Assembly: GCA_965208685.1 (NCBI GenBank)
Contig: CBDBPL010000007.1
Coordinates: 3,844,001-3,908,000, forward strand
From: JAJEFO01 sp965208685
GTDB taxonomy: Bacteria > Pseudomonadota > Alphaproteobacteria > Rhodobacterales > Rhodobacteraceae
DNA: 64,000 nucleotides
Direction: 5' to 3'
Shown here: in pieces, positions 53,394-61,457 of the stretch
Numbering within the stretch: position 1 is the first letter of the stretch
How the letters are laid out: each line of letters begins with the position of its first letter
Notes under the pieces: generated by a model
The model's input: only the letters and a program-made list of their open reading frames with translations
Told to the model about the DNA's origin: nothing
Databases searched by the model: none
Program-made: the position numbers and the translations under genes

Positions 53394-55115
53394 ATGCGTC
53401 TCGCCCTCTTGACCCCGCTCCTTCTCATGTCTGCCGGCACCTGGCCTGCAACGGCCGACGAGGCGCGAGATGCAGGAAGCTACCTGGCCGGCCGGTCGGC
53501 GTTCAAGGCAAACGACTACGGCGCGGTTGTCGAGCATTTCTCCGAAGCACTGACCAGCGATCCAGCCAATGTTGCGCTCCTCGAGAGCACGGGCACCGCA
53601 TTCCTCAGCCTCGGCGACATCGAGAGTGCCACACGGATGCTCGAACGCGTTCGTGCCGCCGGAAACAGCAGCCAGGTTGCGAGCCTGGTCCTTCTCGGAA
53701 AGGCCGCAAGGGACGAGGATTGGACGGGCTTTCTCAGCGGGCTGGACAGCGGTCTCACTGTTGGACCGCTGTTTGACGACCTGGCCAGGCCGTGGGCCCT
53801 GTTTGGCGCAGGGCGCATGGCGGAATCGCTTGGAGCCTTCGACAAGGTGGCGGAGTCGGAGAACGAATCCGTCCGCATCTTCGGATTCTACCACAAGGCG
53901 CTCGCCCTCGCTTCGGCCGGCGACTTTGAGGGTGCCGCGCACATCCTGTCAGGCGAGGCCGGCATGGTGCTTCGCCTTCCCCGACGAGGGATAGTGGCCT
54001 ACGTGGAAGTCCTCAGCCAGCTTGAGCGCAACGGAGATGCGCTGGACCTGATCGCCAAGAGCCAGAATTCTGCGCTGGCCGATCCCTACCTTGCAGACTT
54101 GAGCGCCCGTCTTGAGGCGGGCGAAACGATTCCGTTCAGCTCCGGGCGCAGCGCGAAAGACGGGCTGGCGGAGGTGTGCCATTCCATCGCCAGCGCCCTG
54201 CGTCAGGAACCGCAAAGGAATTACACGCTCCTCTACGCCAGGATGGCCACGATATTGCGCCCCGATCACATCGACGCCTTGCTGCTGACGGCGGAACTGC
54301 TGGAAAAGCTGGACCAGCACGATCTTGCCACCGAGGTCTACGACAAGGTTCCGCGGGACGACCCGGAGTTCCACGCCGCAGAGTTGGGGCGAGCTGAAAC
54401 GCTCCGCCAGTCAGGACGAGAGAATGCGGCCATCGAGGTGCTGCAGCAGCTGACAGAAAGCCACGGTCACCTGTTGCAGGTTCATGTAGCGCTCGCCGAC
54501 ATGCTCCGTGAGCTGGACAGGTTCGAGGAAGCGAAAGCGCCCTACAACAATGCCATAGCAATGATCAGGGAACCGGTGGAACAACACTGGATCATCTATT
54601 TCGCCAGGGGCATTGCATATGAGCGCACCGGCCATTGGAGCCAGGCAGAGGCGGATTTCCGCAAGGCGCTCGAACTCAAGCCGGACCAGCCGACGGTTCT
54701 GAACTATCTGGGCTATTCGCTTCTGGAACTGCAGACAAACCTTGATGAGGCACTTGCCCTGATCGAACGGGCGGTCGAGCAACGCCCGGACGCCGGGCAC
54801 ATCATCGACTCGCTTGGCTGGGGTCTTTACCGCCTCGGCCGCTACGAGGAGGCGGTCACGCACATGGAGCGCGCTGCCGAGCACTTGCCGATCGATCCAA
54901 TCGTCAATGATCATCTCGGTGACGTCTACTGGGCGGTCGGGCGACATCGGGAAGCCGAGTTCCAGTGGCATCGGGCCCTGTCACTCATTACCGACAAAAC
55001 GGATCACAATGACGTCGATCCGGAGCGAATCCGCAGAAAGCTCGAAATCGGCCTCGACGCCGTCCTTGCGGAAGAAGGCGCTCCGCCGCTGAACATGGCG
55101 AATGACGACGGTTAG
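53394..55115 (+). CDS. TPR-repeat protein, secreted
   Basis: 573 residues after a signal peptide (MRLALLTPLLLMSAGTWPATA). Consists almost wholly of 34-residue TPR helical hairpins; the clearest are YFARGIAYERTGHWSQAEADFRKALELKPDQ (key positions), LNYLGYSLLELQTNLDEALALIERAVEQ and DSLGWGLYRLGRYEEAVTHMERA. Such proteins precede ispE in many Rhodobacterales. Probably a periplasmic or outer-membrane-associated scaffold. Overlaps ispE by 14 bases, so the two are coupled. Confidence 0.9.
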   Translation: MRLALLTPLLLMSAGTWPATADEARDAGSYLAGRSAFKANDYGAVVEHFSEALTSDPANVALLESTGTAFLSLGDIESATRMLERVRAAGNSSQVASLVLLGKAARDEDWTGFLSGLDSGLTVGPLFDDLARPWALFGAGRMAESLGAFDKVAESENESVRIFGFYHKALALASAGDFEGAAHILSGEAGMVLRLPRRGIVAYVEVLSQLERNGDALDLIAKSQNSALADPYLADLSARLEAGETIPFSSGRSAKDGLAEVCHSIASALRQEPQRNYTLLYARMATILRPDHIDALLLTAELLEKLDQHDLATEVYDKVPRDDPEFHAAELGRAETLRQSGRENAAIEVLQQLTESHGHLLQVHVALADMLRELDRFEEAKAPYNNAIAMIREPVEQHWIIYFARGIAYERTGHWSQAEADFRKALELKPDQPTVLNYLGYSLLELQTNLDEALALIERAVEQRPDAGHIIDSLGWGLYRLGRYEEAVTHMERAAEHLPIDPIVNDHLGDVYWAVGRHREAEFQWHRALSLITDKTDHNDVDPERIRRKLEIGLDAVLAEEGAPPLNMANDDG

Positions 55116-55977
55116 AGTCGCGGCCCCGGCCAAGGTCAACCTGGCGCTCCACGTTACCGGACAGCGGCAAGACGGCTATCACCTGATCGATTCGTTGGTT
55201 GCATTCGCCCCGGTTCACGACCGCCTCGCCATCAGGAGCGGAGCTTCGCTGGAACTGGCGGTGACGGGCCCGGAATCGGCGATGGTTCCGACCGGCACGC
55301 AAAACCTTGCCTTGCAGGCGGCCTCTCTCGTGCAAGGCGACACGGGTTCATCCCTGCTGATCGAGAAGTTCCTTCCGGTCGCTGCGGGAATCGGAGGAGG
55401 ATCTGCGGATGCAGCCGCAGTGCTCAGGGGGCTTGCGCCGCAACGCAAGGACCTGCCCGCCATTGCGCGGAACGCCCTCGCGCTTGGCGCCGATCTCCCA
55501 ATGTGTCTTGCGTGCAGACCCTGCCGCGTGGGCGGAATCGGCGAGGAGATCACGTTCGTTGACCTTCCGACGCTTCCCGCCCTGCTGGTCAACCCGCGAA
55601 CCCCGGTGTCGACTGCCAGGGTCTTTTCGAGGCTGGCAAGAAGGGACAATCCGCAAATGCCCCGCAACCTGCCGTCGGCCCGGGACGCGCGGGGCGTCAT
55701 TCAATGGCTTTCGGAACAACGCAACGACCTGGAACCGGTCGCCTTGGAAGAGGCGCCGGTGATTGCCGACGTGCTCGCAATGCTGCGCACGAGCCCGGGA
55801 TGCGGACTGGCGCGCGTGTCGGGATCAGGCGCAACCTGCTTCGGGCTGTTTGATGACGAGCGGCTTGCACGCGACGCGGAAGTCAGGATTGCTGCGCGCC
55901 GGCCCGATTGGTGGCTCGCGTCCGGACAACTCGGCGACCAGTCCGAACTGGCCACGCCACGCGTCTGCCAGGACTGA
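55102..55977 (+). CDS. ispE: 4-diphosphocytidyl-2-C-methyl-D-erythritol kinase
   Basis: 291 residues, GHMP kinase of the MEP isoprenoid pathway. AAPAKVNLALHV at the N-terminus with the catalytic Lys, ATP-binding VAAGIGGGSADAAA near 92-105, and the third GHMP motif VSGSGATCFGLF near 240. The neighbouring long-chain polyprenyl diphosphate synthase uses the same pathway's product. Stop is 22 bases from the convergent polyprenyl synthase stop. Confidence 0.96.
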   Translation: MTTVRVAAPAKVNLALHVTGQRQDGYHLIDSLVAFAPVHDRLAIRSGASLELAVTGPESAMVPTGTQNLALQAASLVQGDTGSSLLIEKFLPVAAGIGGGSADAAAVLRGLAPQRKDLPAIARNALALGADLPMCLACRPCRVGGIGEEITFVDLPTLPALLVNPRTPVSTARVFSRLARRDNPQMPRNLPSARDARGVIQWLSEQRNDLEPVALEEAPVIADVLAMLRTSPGCGLARVSGSGATCFGLFDDERLARDAEVRIAARRPDWWLASGQLGDQSELATPRVCQD

Positions 55978-55998
55978 AGATCCGGGGCTTCCGGTCCA

Positions 55999-57003
55999 TC
56001 AGGCGAGTCGCACGACGACGTATTCCGCGAGGTCATGCAGCATGTCGCGCAACTCGTGGTCGGGCAGGAACTCCAAGGCCTCCTTGGCCCTTGCCGACCA
56101 CTCGCGCGCCTCGTCCCGCGCCTCCACCGCCGCGTCGTGCCGGGCAATCAGTTCCAGCGCCTGCTCCAGGTCGCCGTCCCTCTGTTCGCCCCTCTCAATC
56201 GTGCGCCGCCAGAAGGCACGCTCCTCTGCACCCGCATTTGCGATCGCCTTGATCACCGGCAGGGTCAGCTTCCGCTCCCGGAAGTCGTTACCCGGCTCCT
56301 TGCCGGTGGTTTCCGCATCGCCAAAGTAGTCAAGCAGGTCATCCGCGATCTGGAACGCGATGCCAAACGCGTCCCCGAACTCCCGAAGGGCCTCAACCTG
56401 TCGCTCGGTCGCGCCCGCGACTATGCCGCCGACTTCCGCCGCCGCGGAAAAGAGCGCTGCCGTCTTCCCGCGCAGGATCCTCATGTGCATCTCTTCCGTG
56501 GTCGCCAGGCTGGCAGCCGCCGACAGTTGAAGAACCTCGCTTTCTGCAAGCATTGCGGCGGTGTGGGAGAGTACGTCCATCACCGGCAACGAGCCGGTCT
56601 CGACCATCAACTGGAACGATCGCGCAAACAGGTAGTCACCGACAAGGACGGAAGACTTGTTGTCCCAAAGCAGGTTTGCGGACGGGCGTCCGCGCCGCTG
56701 TCGGCCCTCATCCACGACGTCATCGTGGAGAAGGGTCGCCGTATGGATGAACTCCACCGTCGCCGCCAACCGGTGATGATCCTCGCCCCTGTAGCCAAAG
56801 AGCCGTGCGACGGCGAGGGTCAGCATCGGGCGCACGCGTTTTCCGCCCGCGTCCACAAGATGAGCGGCAACCTCCGGAATGAGCGGTGCATCCCTTGACT
56901 GCATCCGTTCCCGGATCAACAGGTCCATTGCCTCGAGGTCGTCTTGCAGCGCTTCCGCAAGCAGATGGTACGGTTTTGCCGAGACGTACGTATCCAGACT
57001 CAT
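55999..57003 (-). CDS. ispB: Long-chain polyprenyl diphosphate synthase (ubiquinone side chain)
   Basis: 334 residues. First aspartate-rich motif LLHDDVVDE (Asp94-Asp98) and second QIADDLLDYFGD near 220; GGKRVRPML is the IPP-binding loop. The small/bulky pattern before the first motif (ATLLHDD) fits octa- to decaprenyl synthases that make the quinone tail. I took ATG 57003 as start; an in-frame ATG at 57054 would approach the divergent DUF2007 gene. Chain length cannot be set from sequence alone. Confidence 0.93.
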   Translation of the reverse strand: MSLDTYVSAKPYHLLAEALQDDLEAMDLLIRERMQSRDAPLIPEVAAHLVDAGGKRVRPMLTLAVARLFGYRGEDHHRLAATVEFIHTATLLHDDVVDEGRQRRGRPSANLLWDNKSSVLVGDYLFARSFQLMVETGSLPVMDVLSHTAAMLAESEVLQLSAAASLATTEEMHMRILRGKTAALFSAAAEVGGIVAGATERQVEALREFGDAFGIAFQIADDLLDYFGDAETTGKEPGNDFRERKLTLPVIKAIANAGAEERAFWRRTIERGEQRDGDLEQALELIARHDAAVEARDEAREWSARAKEALEFLPDHELRDMLHDLAEYVVVRLA

Positions 57004-57057
57004 CACACACCCGTCAAAAGGGTCGACAAACAGCTGGGTCTGCCATTTATTCATTTC

Positions 57058-57273
57058 ATGAGAGAACTCATGCGCACGAACGACCCCACGCTGATCGCCT
57101 TCGCGACGGCTCTCCTTGAGGGCGAGGATATAGACTGCTTTCAGATGGACGTCCACATGAGTGTTCTGGAAGGCTCGATCGGAGTCTTGCCACGCCGCCT
57201 GATGGTACATGACGAAGACTACTTCATGGCAAGCAACATATTGAAGGACAACGACCTGCCCGTCGTTCCATGA
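57058..57273 (+). CDS. DUF2007 family protein
   Basis: 71 residues. The pattern ELMRTNDPTLIAFATALLEGE followed by the VHMSVLEGSIGVLPRRLMV core (key positions) is the DUF2007 signature seen beside polyprenyl synthase and a methyltransferase in Rhodobacterales. A small putative-signal-transducing fold of unknown role. ATGs at 57058 and 57070 are possible starts. Its stop overlaps the next ATG by 4 bases, so it is coupled with the methyltransferase. Confidence 0.88.
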   Translation: MRELMRTNDPTLIAFATALLEGEDIDCFQMDVHMSVLEGSIGVLPRRLMVHDEDYFMASNILKDNDLPVVP

Positions 57274-58022
57274 GTGAAATCGTCGCAGACGCCTTCCTGG
57301 GGGGACGCCTTAAGGTCCGCCAGCCTGCGACAGGATACCGCGCCGGGTCCGACCCGGTCTTCCTGGCGGCATCCGTGCCCGCGCTGCCCCGCCAGTCGGT
57401 TCTCGAGCTCGGCACAGGTGCCGGAACCGCGCTGCTCTGCCTGATGGCGCGGGTGCCGGACCTGATCGTGACCGGCATTGACTGCAACCCGGGCCATGTG
57501 GGCCTGGCCCGCGAAAACCTCGGTCTCAACAACTTGAACGGCACGATCCTCGAGGCCGACATTGCGTGCATGCCAAAGAGCGTCACCTCCCGGCGCTTCG
57601 ATCACGTGATGTTCAATCCGCCGTACTTTGATCGACGAGCCGGAAGCGCCTCTCCGGAACCGGAGCGCGAGGCCAGCCGAAGCGGGGATGGGGGGACGGA
57701 AACGTGGATCGACGCCGGACTGCGCCGCGTCAGGCCGGGCGGCACCCTGACGTTCATCCAGCGAATCGAACACCTGCCACGCATGCTCGCGAACGTCGGC
57801 AAGCGTCTGGGAAGCGTCCGCCTCCTTCCGATGCAGCCCAGGCACTCCCGTCCGGCGAAGCTTTTCATCCTGCAGGGCCGGAAGGGCTCGAGAGGCGCGT
57901 TTCGCCTGCTGCCGCCGATCGTCCTGCACGAGGGAGACAGTCACCATTCGGACGGTGGCGACTACACCGAGGCTGCAAATGCAATCCTTCGCGAGGCCTC
58001 CGCGCTCACCCTCGATGGATGA
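57270..58022 (+). CDS. TrmN-like N6-adenine methyltransferase
   Basis: 250 residues, class I SAM-dependent methyltransferase. SAM-binding VLELGTGAGTALLCL near 45-59, the acidic TGIDCN near 73 and the catalytic FNPPYF (Asn116) as in tRNA1(Val) A37 methyltransferase TrmN/YfiC. The N-terminal FLGGRLKVRQPATGYRAGSDPVFLAA opening is typical of that group. Most likely methylates a tRNA adenine. Last core gene before the fic region. Confidence 0.88.
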   Translation: MSEIVADAFLGGRLKVRQPATGYRAGSDPVFLAASVPALPRQSVLELGTGAGTALLCLMARVPDLIVTGIDCNPGHVGLARENLGLNNLNGTILEADIACMPKSVTSRRFDHVMFNPPYFDRRAGSASPEPEREASRSGDGGTETWIDAGLRRVRPGGTLTFIQRIEHLPRMLANVGKRLGSVRLLPMQPRHSRPAKLFILQGRKGSRGAFRLLPPIVLHEGDSHHSDGGDYTEAANAILREASALTLDG

Positions 58023-58372
58023 TCGCGAAGCGAGGACAGGGCCCCGTGGGGACATTGCCTCAGCGGCGTTTGCACGAATCTCGTCGACCGGGATTCAAGA
58101 GCTCGCTCAAGTCCGGGCTGCCCGTCAATCGAGCCTCGCAGTTCGCGTGTGGTTCACGCATGGCGTGAGTCCGGACTCCTGCAGCGAGTCGGCGTTGCAG
58201 TCGCTCCAGCCTTGCAAACAAGGGCGACACTGCGGCAAGCCTTCCCGGCGACGATTCCGGATGCGGCACGAACGAGGGCGAGTCCGCGAAAACTCGCCGG
58301 ATCAGGGTGCGGGATTCGTGAATTCGGCGAGGACGCCTTGTCGTGATGCAGGCCGCAGCCGGCGCTCGGGCG
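58023..58372. other. Interval left of second fic gene
   Basis: 350 bases with no gene; contains the first copy of the 40-base repeat listed separately (58149-58188) and, further on, sequence of no recognisable type up to the fic stop. Confidence 0.5.
58149..58188 (+). repeat. 40-base repeat, left copy, with hairpin core
   Basis: Contains the perfect palindrome TCACGC-ATG-GCGTGA (58154-58168). The 40 bases match the reverse complement of 60009-60048 at 36 positions, the first 20 being identical. The two copies lie in opposite orientation on either side of the second fic gene. Likely a dispersed REP-like palindromic element; a mobile-element end is an alternative. Confidence 0.75.
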
Positions 58373-59758
58373 TCAGAAACCGGGCGTGACGTCGCTGCCT
58401 CCGCATTCGCACGGGGTTCGGCGACATCTCCGGCAGACGCGTGGTTGCCGGTTCGCGGCGTTCCTTTCCCGGATGTCCTCCTCCGTCACCCCGTAAAGGA
58501 AGGCGGAGGCGTCCGAGGTGTGGCCGGCCGTCTCCGACAGGATCCCGGCCAACCTTGACCGGTCCCCCTCGGCAAGGTCGTCGAAAAGCGCATCGACCAG
58601 GCCGGGGATCCCCTCGTCCGGCATCCTGTCGCGGAACACCCGCCCGAGCGCGTCCGAAATCCGCGCCCGCTCCCGGAGCTCGAGGGCGTGCGGAATCCGC
58701 TGAACGTACAATGCCTGGACATAGTCTTGTGCGGACGTTTCATAGGAGAACGAGACCGCCTCCCCCAGGAGGCCGGTCGCCCCCGTCTCGTAGAACTCGA
58801 TCAGCCCGAGAACGTAGGGCGTCCGGTCAATCCCGACGAAGGTGAGCGGCGGCAGCGAAGCCCGCAGCAGCGGCTCGTTGGAGAGAACCCTCCCCATCCG
58901 CTTGTTCCCGTCCCCGAACGCTTGCAGGTAGGAGATCCCCGCCAGCAGGAGGAAGGACGCCTCGAGCGGGCTCTCGACCCGCGCGGCCTTGGCCAGGAGG
59001 TCGCCGAGCACGGAATCGAGGGTGACGCGATCGGACGAGGGACTGTAGCCGGTCGCCGAGATCCGGACTTCGTCGCGCCGGACCGCGCCCAGATCGGCCG
59101 GGGCCATCAGGTCGCGCATCATCAGGACGTGGCGGCGGCGCACATCCTCTGCGTCGGGAAAGGCACCCTCGATCCCGTCGAGCATGGCGGAGATGGCCGC
59201 CTTGTGGTTCAGGATCATGGCCGTCTCCAGCCGGTCCCGTCCCGAGGCGCTCTGGCCGTACTTGACCAGGAGCTCCGTCGAGAGGTGGTCGTAGGTGTTG
59301 CCCTCAAGGTTCGAGGAGGCCCAGGACAGGTCGACCAGGAACCGTTCCGCGATCGCCCGGCTCCACGTCGAGGCGTCAAGACGCTGCATGCCCGCCCCGT
59401 CAACCGCCGCCTGCATCCGTCCGGCCGCCTCCTCCGGCAGCCAGCGGGTCTCGTTCGGGACGTAGCCGCCGATCCGGTCAGGGTCGTAAGGGATCGGGGT
59501 GCGACGTCGCGGGTCCGTCGCCACTCGCCGCACGTCGGGCGGGAGATAGAACCGCGCACCGCGGGTCTGCCCCTCCTTGGCGAGGAGGCCCCGGGCGATC
59601 AGGCCGCTCATGACACGGGACATCGTGGCCTGGCTGGGCGCGTCGCGCATGCGGGACATCAGCTCGCGCTGGCTGACAGGGTCGGGAGTGCGCAGCAGCG
59701 TCTCCATGACGGCGCGCTCCTGCGGGCCGAGGTTCCGGACTTCAAGGATGGCGTGCAT
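58373..59758 (-). CDS. Fic-like protein with N-terminal winged helix and altered active site
   Basis: 461 residues. Residues 1-75 form a MarR-like winged helix; SSNLEGN (148-154) is the inhibitory-helix motif; the Fic loop reads QAFGDGNKRMGR (279-290), with Gln at the place of the catalytic His but the DGN and both Arg intact. Loss of His should abolish classic AMPylation, as in other Fic subgroups with LQPF-type loops. The tail has a cysteine cluster CRRC..CEC that may bind zinc. AGGA upstream of ATG 59758. Flanked by an inverted repeat pair; no toxin/antitoxin partner nearby. Confidence 0.88.
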   Translation of the reverse strand: MHAILEVRNLGPQERAVMETLLRTPDPVSQRELMSRMRDAPSQATMSRVMSGLIARGLLAKEGQTRGARFYLPPDVRRVATDPRRRTPIPYDPDRIGGYVPNETRWLPEEAAGRMQAAVDGAGMQRLDASTWSRAIAERFLVDLSWASSNLEGNTYDHLSTELLVKYGQSASGRDRLETAMILNHKAAISAMLDGIEGAFPDAEDVRRRHVLMMRDLMAPADLGAVRRDEVRISATGYSPSSDRVTLDSVLGDLLAKAARVESPLEASFLLLAGISYLQAFGDGNKRMGRVLSNEPLLRASLPPLTFVGIDRTPYVLGLIEFYETGATGLLGEAVSFSYETSAQDYVQALYVQRIPHALELRERARISDALGRVFRDRMPDEGIPGLVDALFDDLAEGDRSRLAGILSETAGHTSDASAFLYGVTEEDIRERNAANRQPRVCRRCRRTPCECGGSDVTPGF

Positions 59759-59768
59759 GTGATTTCCT

Positions 59769-59790
59769 ATTTATTCACGATTTATCCACA
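59769..59790 (-). promoter_or_regulatory. Tandem 11-base operator-like repeat upstream of second fic gene
   Basis: ATTTATTCACG followed directly by ATTTATCCACA, 10 bases before the fic start on the coding strand side. The second unit contains TTATCCACA, a perfect DnaA-box sequence, the first a one-mismatch version. One helical turn apart. Best read as an operator over the fic promoter; a replication role is unlikely without other origin features. Confidence 0.5.
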
Positions 59791-59823
59791 TGGCGCGGAT
59801 CTGGGTCCCATGCAAGGTGCGCG

Positions 59824-59857
59824 AATGATTGCGAATCCTTGAAGTGTTGCAATCATT
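59824..59857. promoter_or_regulatory. Inverted repeat in the fic2-ydcH interval
   Basis: Perfect 9-base arms AATGATTGC (59824-59832) and GCAATCATT (59849-59857) with a 16-base spacer, about 70 bases upstream of the fic start. Could be a protein-binding site; an A-run follows on the + strand, so it is not an intrinsic terminator in that direction. Confidence 0.4.
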
Positions 59858-60008
59858 GAAAAAAAGCCCGGCGTGCCAACCCGTGAATGAACGGCGGATA
59901 AATCCGCGTAGACGGCGGAATCATGAGCTTGGTGACGCTCTGGGAATGCCGCCAACCCGATCGAATCCCGCAAGACCTGCAGGACGGGTCAGGCAGGGGA
60001 AATGCCGT

Positions 60009-60048
60009 TTCGCTGCAGGATCCCGGAATCACGCCATGCGTGAACCAC
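60009..60048 (-). repeat. 40-base repeat, right copy, with hairpin core
   Basis: Reverse-complement partner of 58149-58188 (36 of 40 bases the same), with the same palindromic core at 60029-60043. It lies in the 429-base non-coding span between the second fic gene and ydcH (59759-60187), which holds nothing else beyond the operator-like repeats listed. Confidence 0.75.
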
Positions 60049-60187
60049 GCCCCGCAGTGCAGAGGCATGGCGACGAAGACCTCCAGTCCGGTTCAGCCGA
60101 GGATTCGAAATTTTTTTGGCCATCACGTCGTGACACGAATCGCATTTCGTGCTCGACTGGCATCACCGCACAAAGAAGGGGAAACAA

Positions 60188-60358
60188 ATGAACGTGAGTG
60201 CGCATCTTCAGGAGCTACGCAAGAAGCACCAGGATCTTTCAATCGAAGTCGAGGCGGCGCAACGCAGACCAGCATTCGACGACCTGGCGATCACCGCGCT
60301 CAAGAAGCAAAAGCTGAAGATCAAGGAGGAGATCGAGCGGCTCAGTCACCAGACGTAG
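60188..60358 (+). CDS. YdcH family (DUF465) small helical protein
   Basis: 56 residues. LQELRKKHQDLSIEVEAAQRRP followed by DDLAITALKKQKLKIKEEIERL (key positions) is the two-helix YdcH/DUF465 pattern, predicted to form a coiled-coil hairpin. Common and highly expressed in alphaproteobacteria; function unknown. AAGGGG before the ATG. Stands alone between intergenic spaces. Confidence 0.85.
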   Translation: MNVSAHLQELRKKHQDLSIEVEAAQRRPAFDDLAITALKKQKLKIKEEIERLSHQT

Positions 60359-60614
60359 ACTACGGCGTGCTTCGGATTCCGGAGCTGCCCGCAGGCCCTC
60401 GCAGAATCTGATCAGTCCCGTCAGCCTCTTGGCCGTTCAGGCCGAGAAGGCAAGACGCGAATCGGAGATGGTGCCGAACGGCACAGCACGCCCTTCGGGA
60501 CACGACTCGGGGGGCTGCATGATGGCATTCAGGTCAGTCCGCCACGATGACGCAGCAGGATCCGGCCGGGAGCGCCTGGAACGAAGGCATCCCCCGGCCC
60601 GGCTTCATCTTGCC

Positions 60615-61337
60615 TTACACGAAGAACTGCGCGCCGTTGGCTGAAAGGGTCGAGCCGTTGATGAACCCTGCCCCCTCCGACGCCAGGAACGCCACGCAAC
60701 GGGCGATCTCGTCCGGCTCGCCAAGGCGTCCGGCGGGAATGCCCGCGATGATCTTCTCGCGAATGCCCTCGTCTATCGCCATCACCATCTCGGTCGCGAT
60801 GTAGCCGGGGCAGATGGCGTTCGCGGTGATCCCCGCGCGCGCGCCCTCCTGCGCCAGCGACTTCACGATGCCCAGATCGCCCGCCTTGGTCGCGGCGTAG
60901 TTCACCTGGCCGAACTGACCCTTCTGCCCGTTGACCGAGCTTATGACGATCACGCGCCCGAACTTCCGTTCCCGCATGCCGGGCCAGACCGGGTGCACCG
61001 TGTTGAACACGCCGGTCAGATTGGTGGCGACAACCTCGTTCCATTGCTCTGGGGTCATTCGGTGGAATGGCGCGTCCCGGGTGATGCCGGCGTTGGCAAC
61101 GACCGTGTCGATCGGTCCGATGTCGCTTTCCACGCCGGCGATGCCGGCGGCGGACGCCTCGTAGTCCGCGACGTTCCATTTGTACGTCTTGATGCCGGTC
61201 TCGGACGTGAACGCCGCCGCCTTCTCGTCATTCCCGGCGTAGGTGGCGGCGACCCCGTACCCTTCCGCCTTCAACGCCTTCGAAATCGCTTCGCCGATTC
61301 CCCGGCTCCCGCCGGTCACAAGTGCTATACGTGCCAT
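60615..61337 (-). CDS. phaB: Acetoacetyl-CoA reductase
   Basis: 240-residue SDR. TGGSRGIGEAI (8-18), NAGITRD near 82-88, Tyr147/Lys151 in NYAATKAG, VNGQKGQFGQVNY and the Gln/Thr-rich active-site loop typical of PhaB; residues after strand 2 (TYAGN) lack Asp, consistent with NADPH. Makes (R)-3-hydroxybutyryl-CoA for polyhydroxybutyrate. GGAGG 6 bases upstream of ATG 61337. Follows phaA on the same strand; no PHA synthase gene is in the window. Confidence 0.94.
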   Translation of the reverse strand: MARIALVTGGSRGIGEAISKALKAEGYGVAATYAGNDEKAAAFTSETGIKTYKWNVADYEASAAGIAGVESDIGPIDTVVANAGITRDAPFHRMTPEQWNEVVATNLTGVFNTVHPVWPGMRERKFGRVIVISSVNGQKGQFGQVNYAATKAGDLGIVKSLAQEGARAGITANAICPGYIATEMVMAIDEGIREKIIAGIPAGRLGEPDEIARCVAFLASEGAGFINGSTLSANGAQFFV

Positions 61338-61457
61338 CTCTACCTCCAACATGGCCTGGCGATGCCAGGGCGCCATCCGGCGCCTTCAAGTTCCAGTTCG
61401 GTGCGTCCCGAGGCCGCTGACCGGATCCCTGCCCGGACCTCGGCCTCGGTCACGTCC

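Noticed and set aside
59760..59870. Possible replication origin because of DnaA-box-like sequences
   Set aside because: Only two boxes, no AT-rich unwinding region, and no dnaA, parA or hemE neighbours; a promoter operator is simpler.
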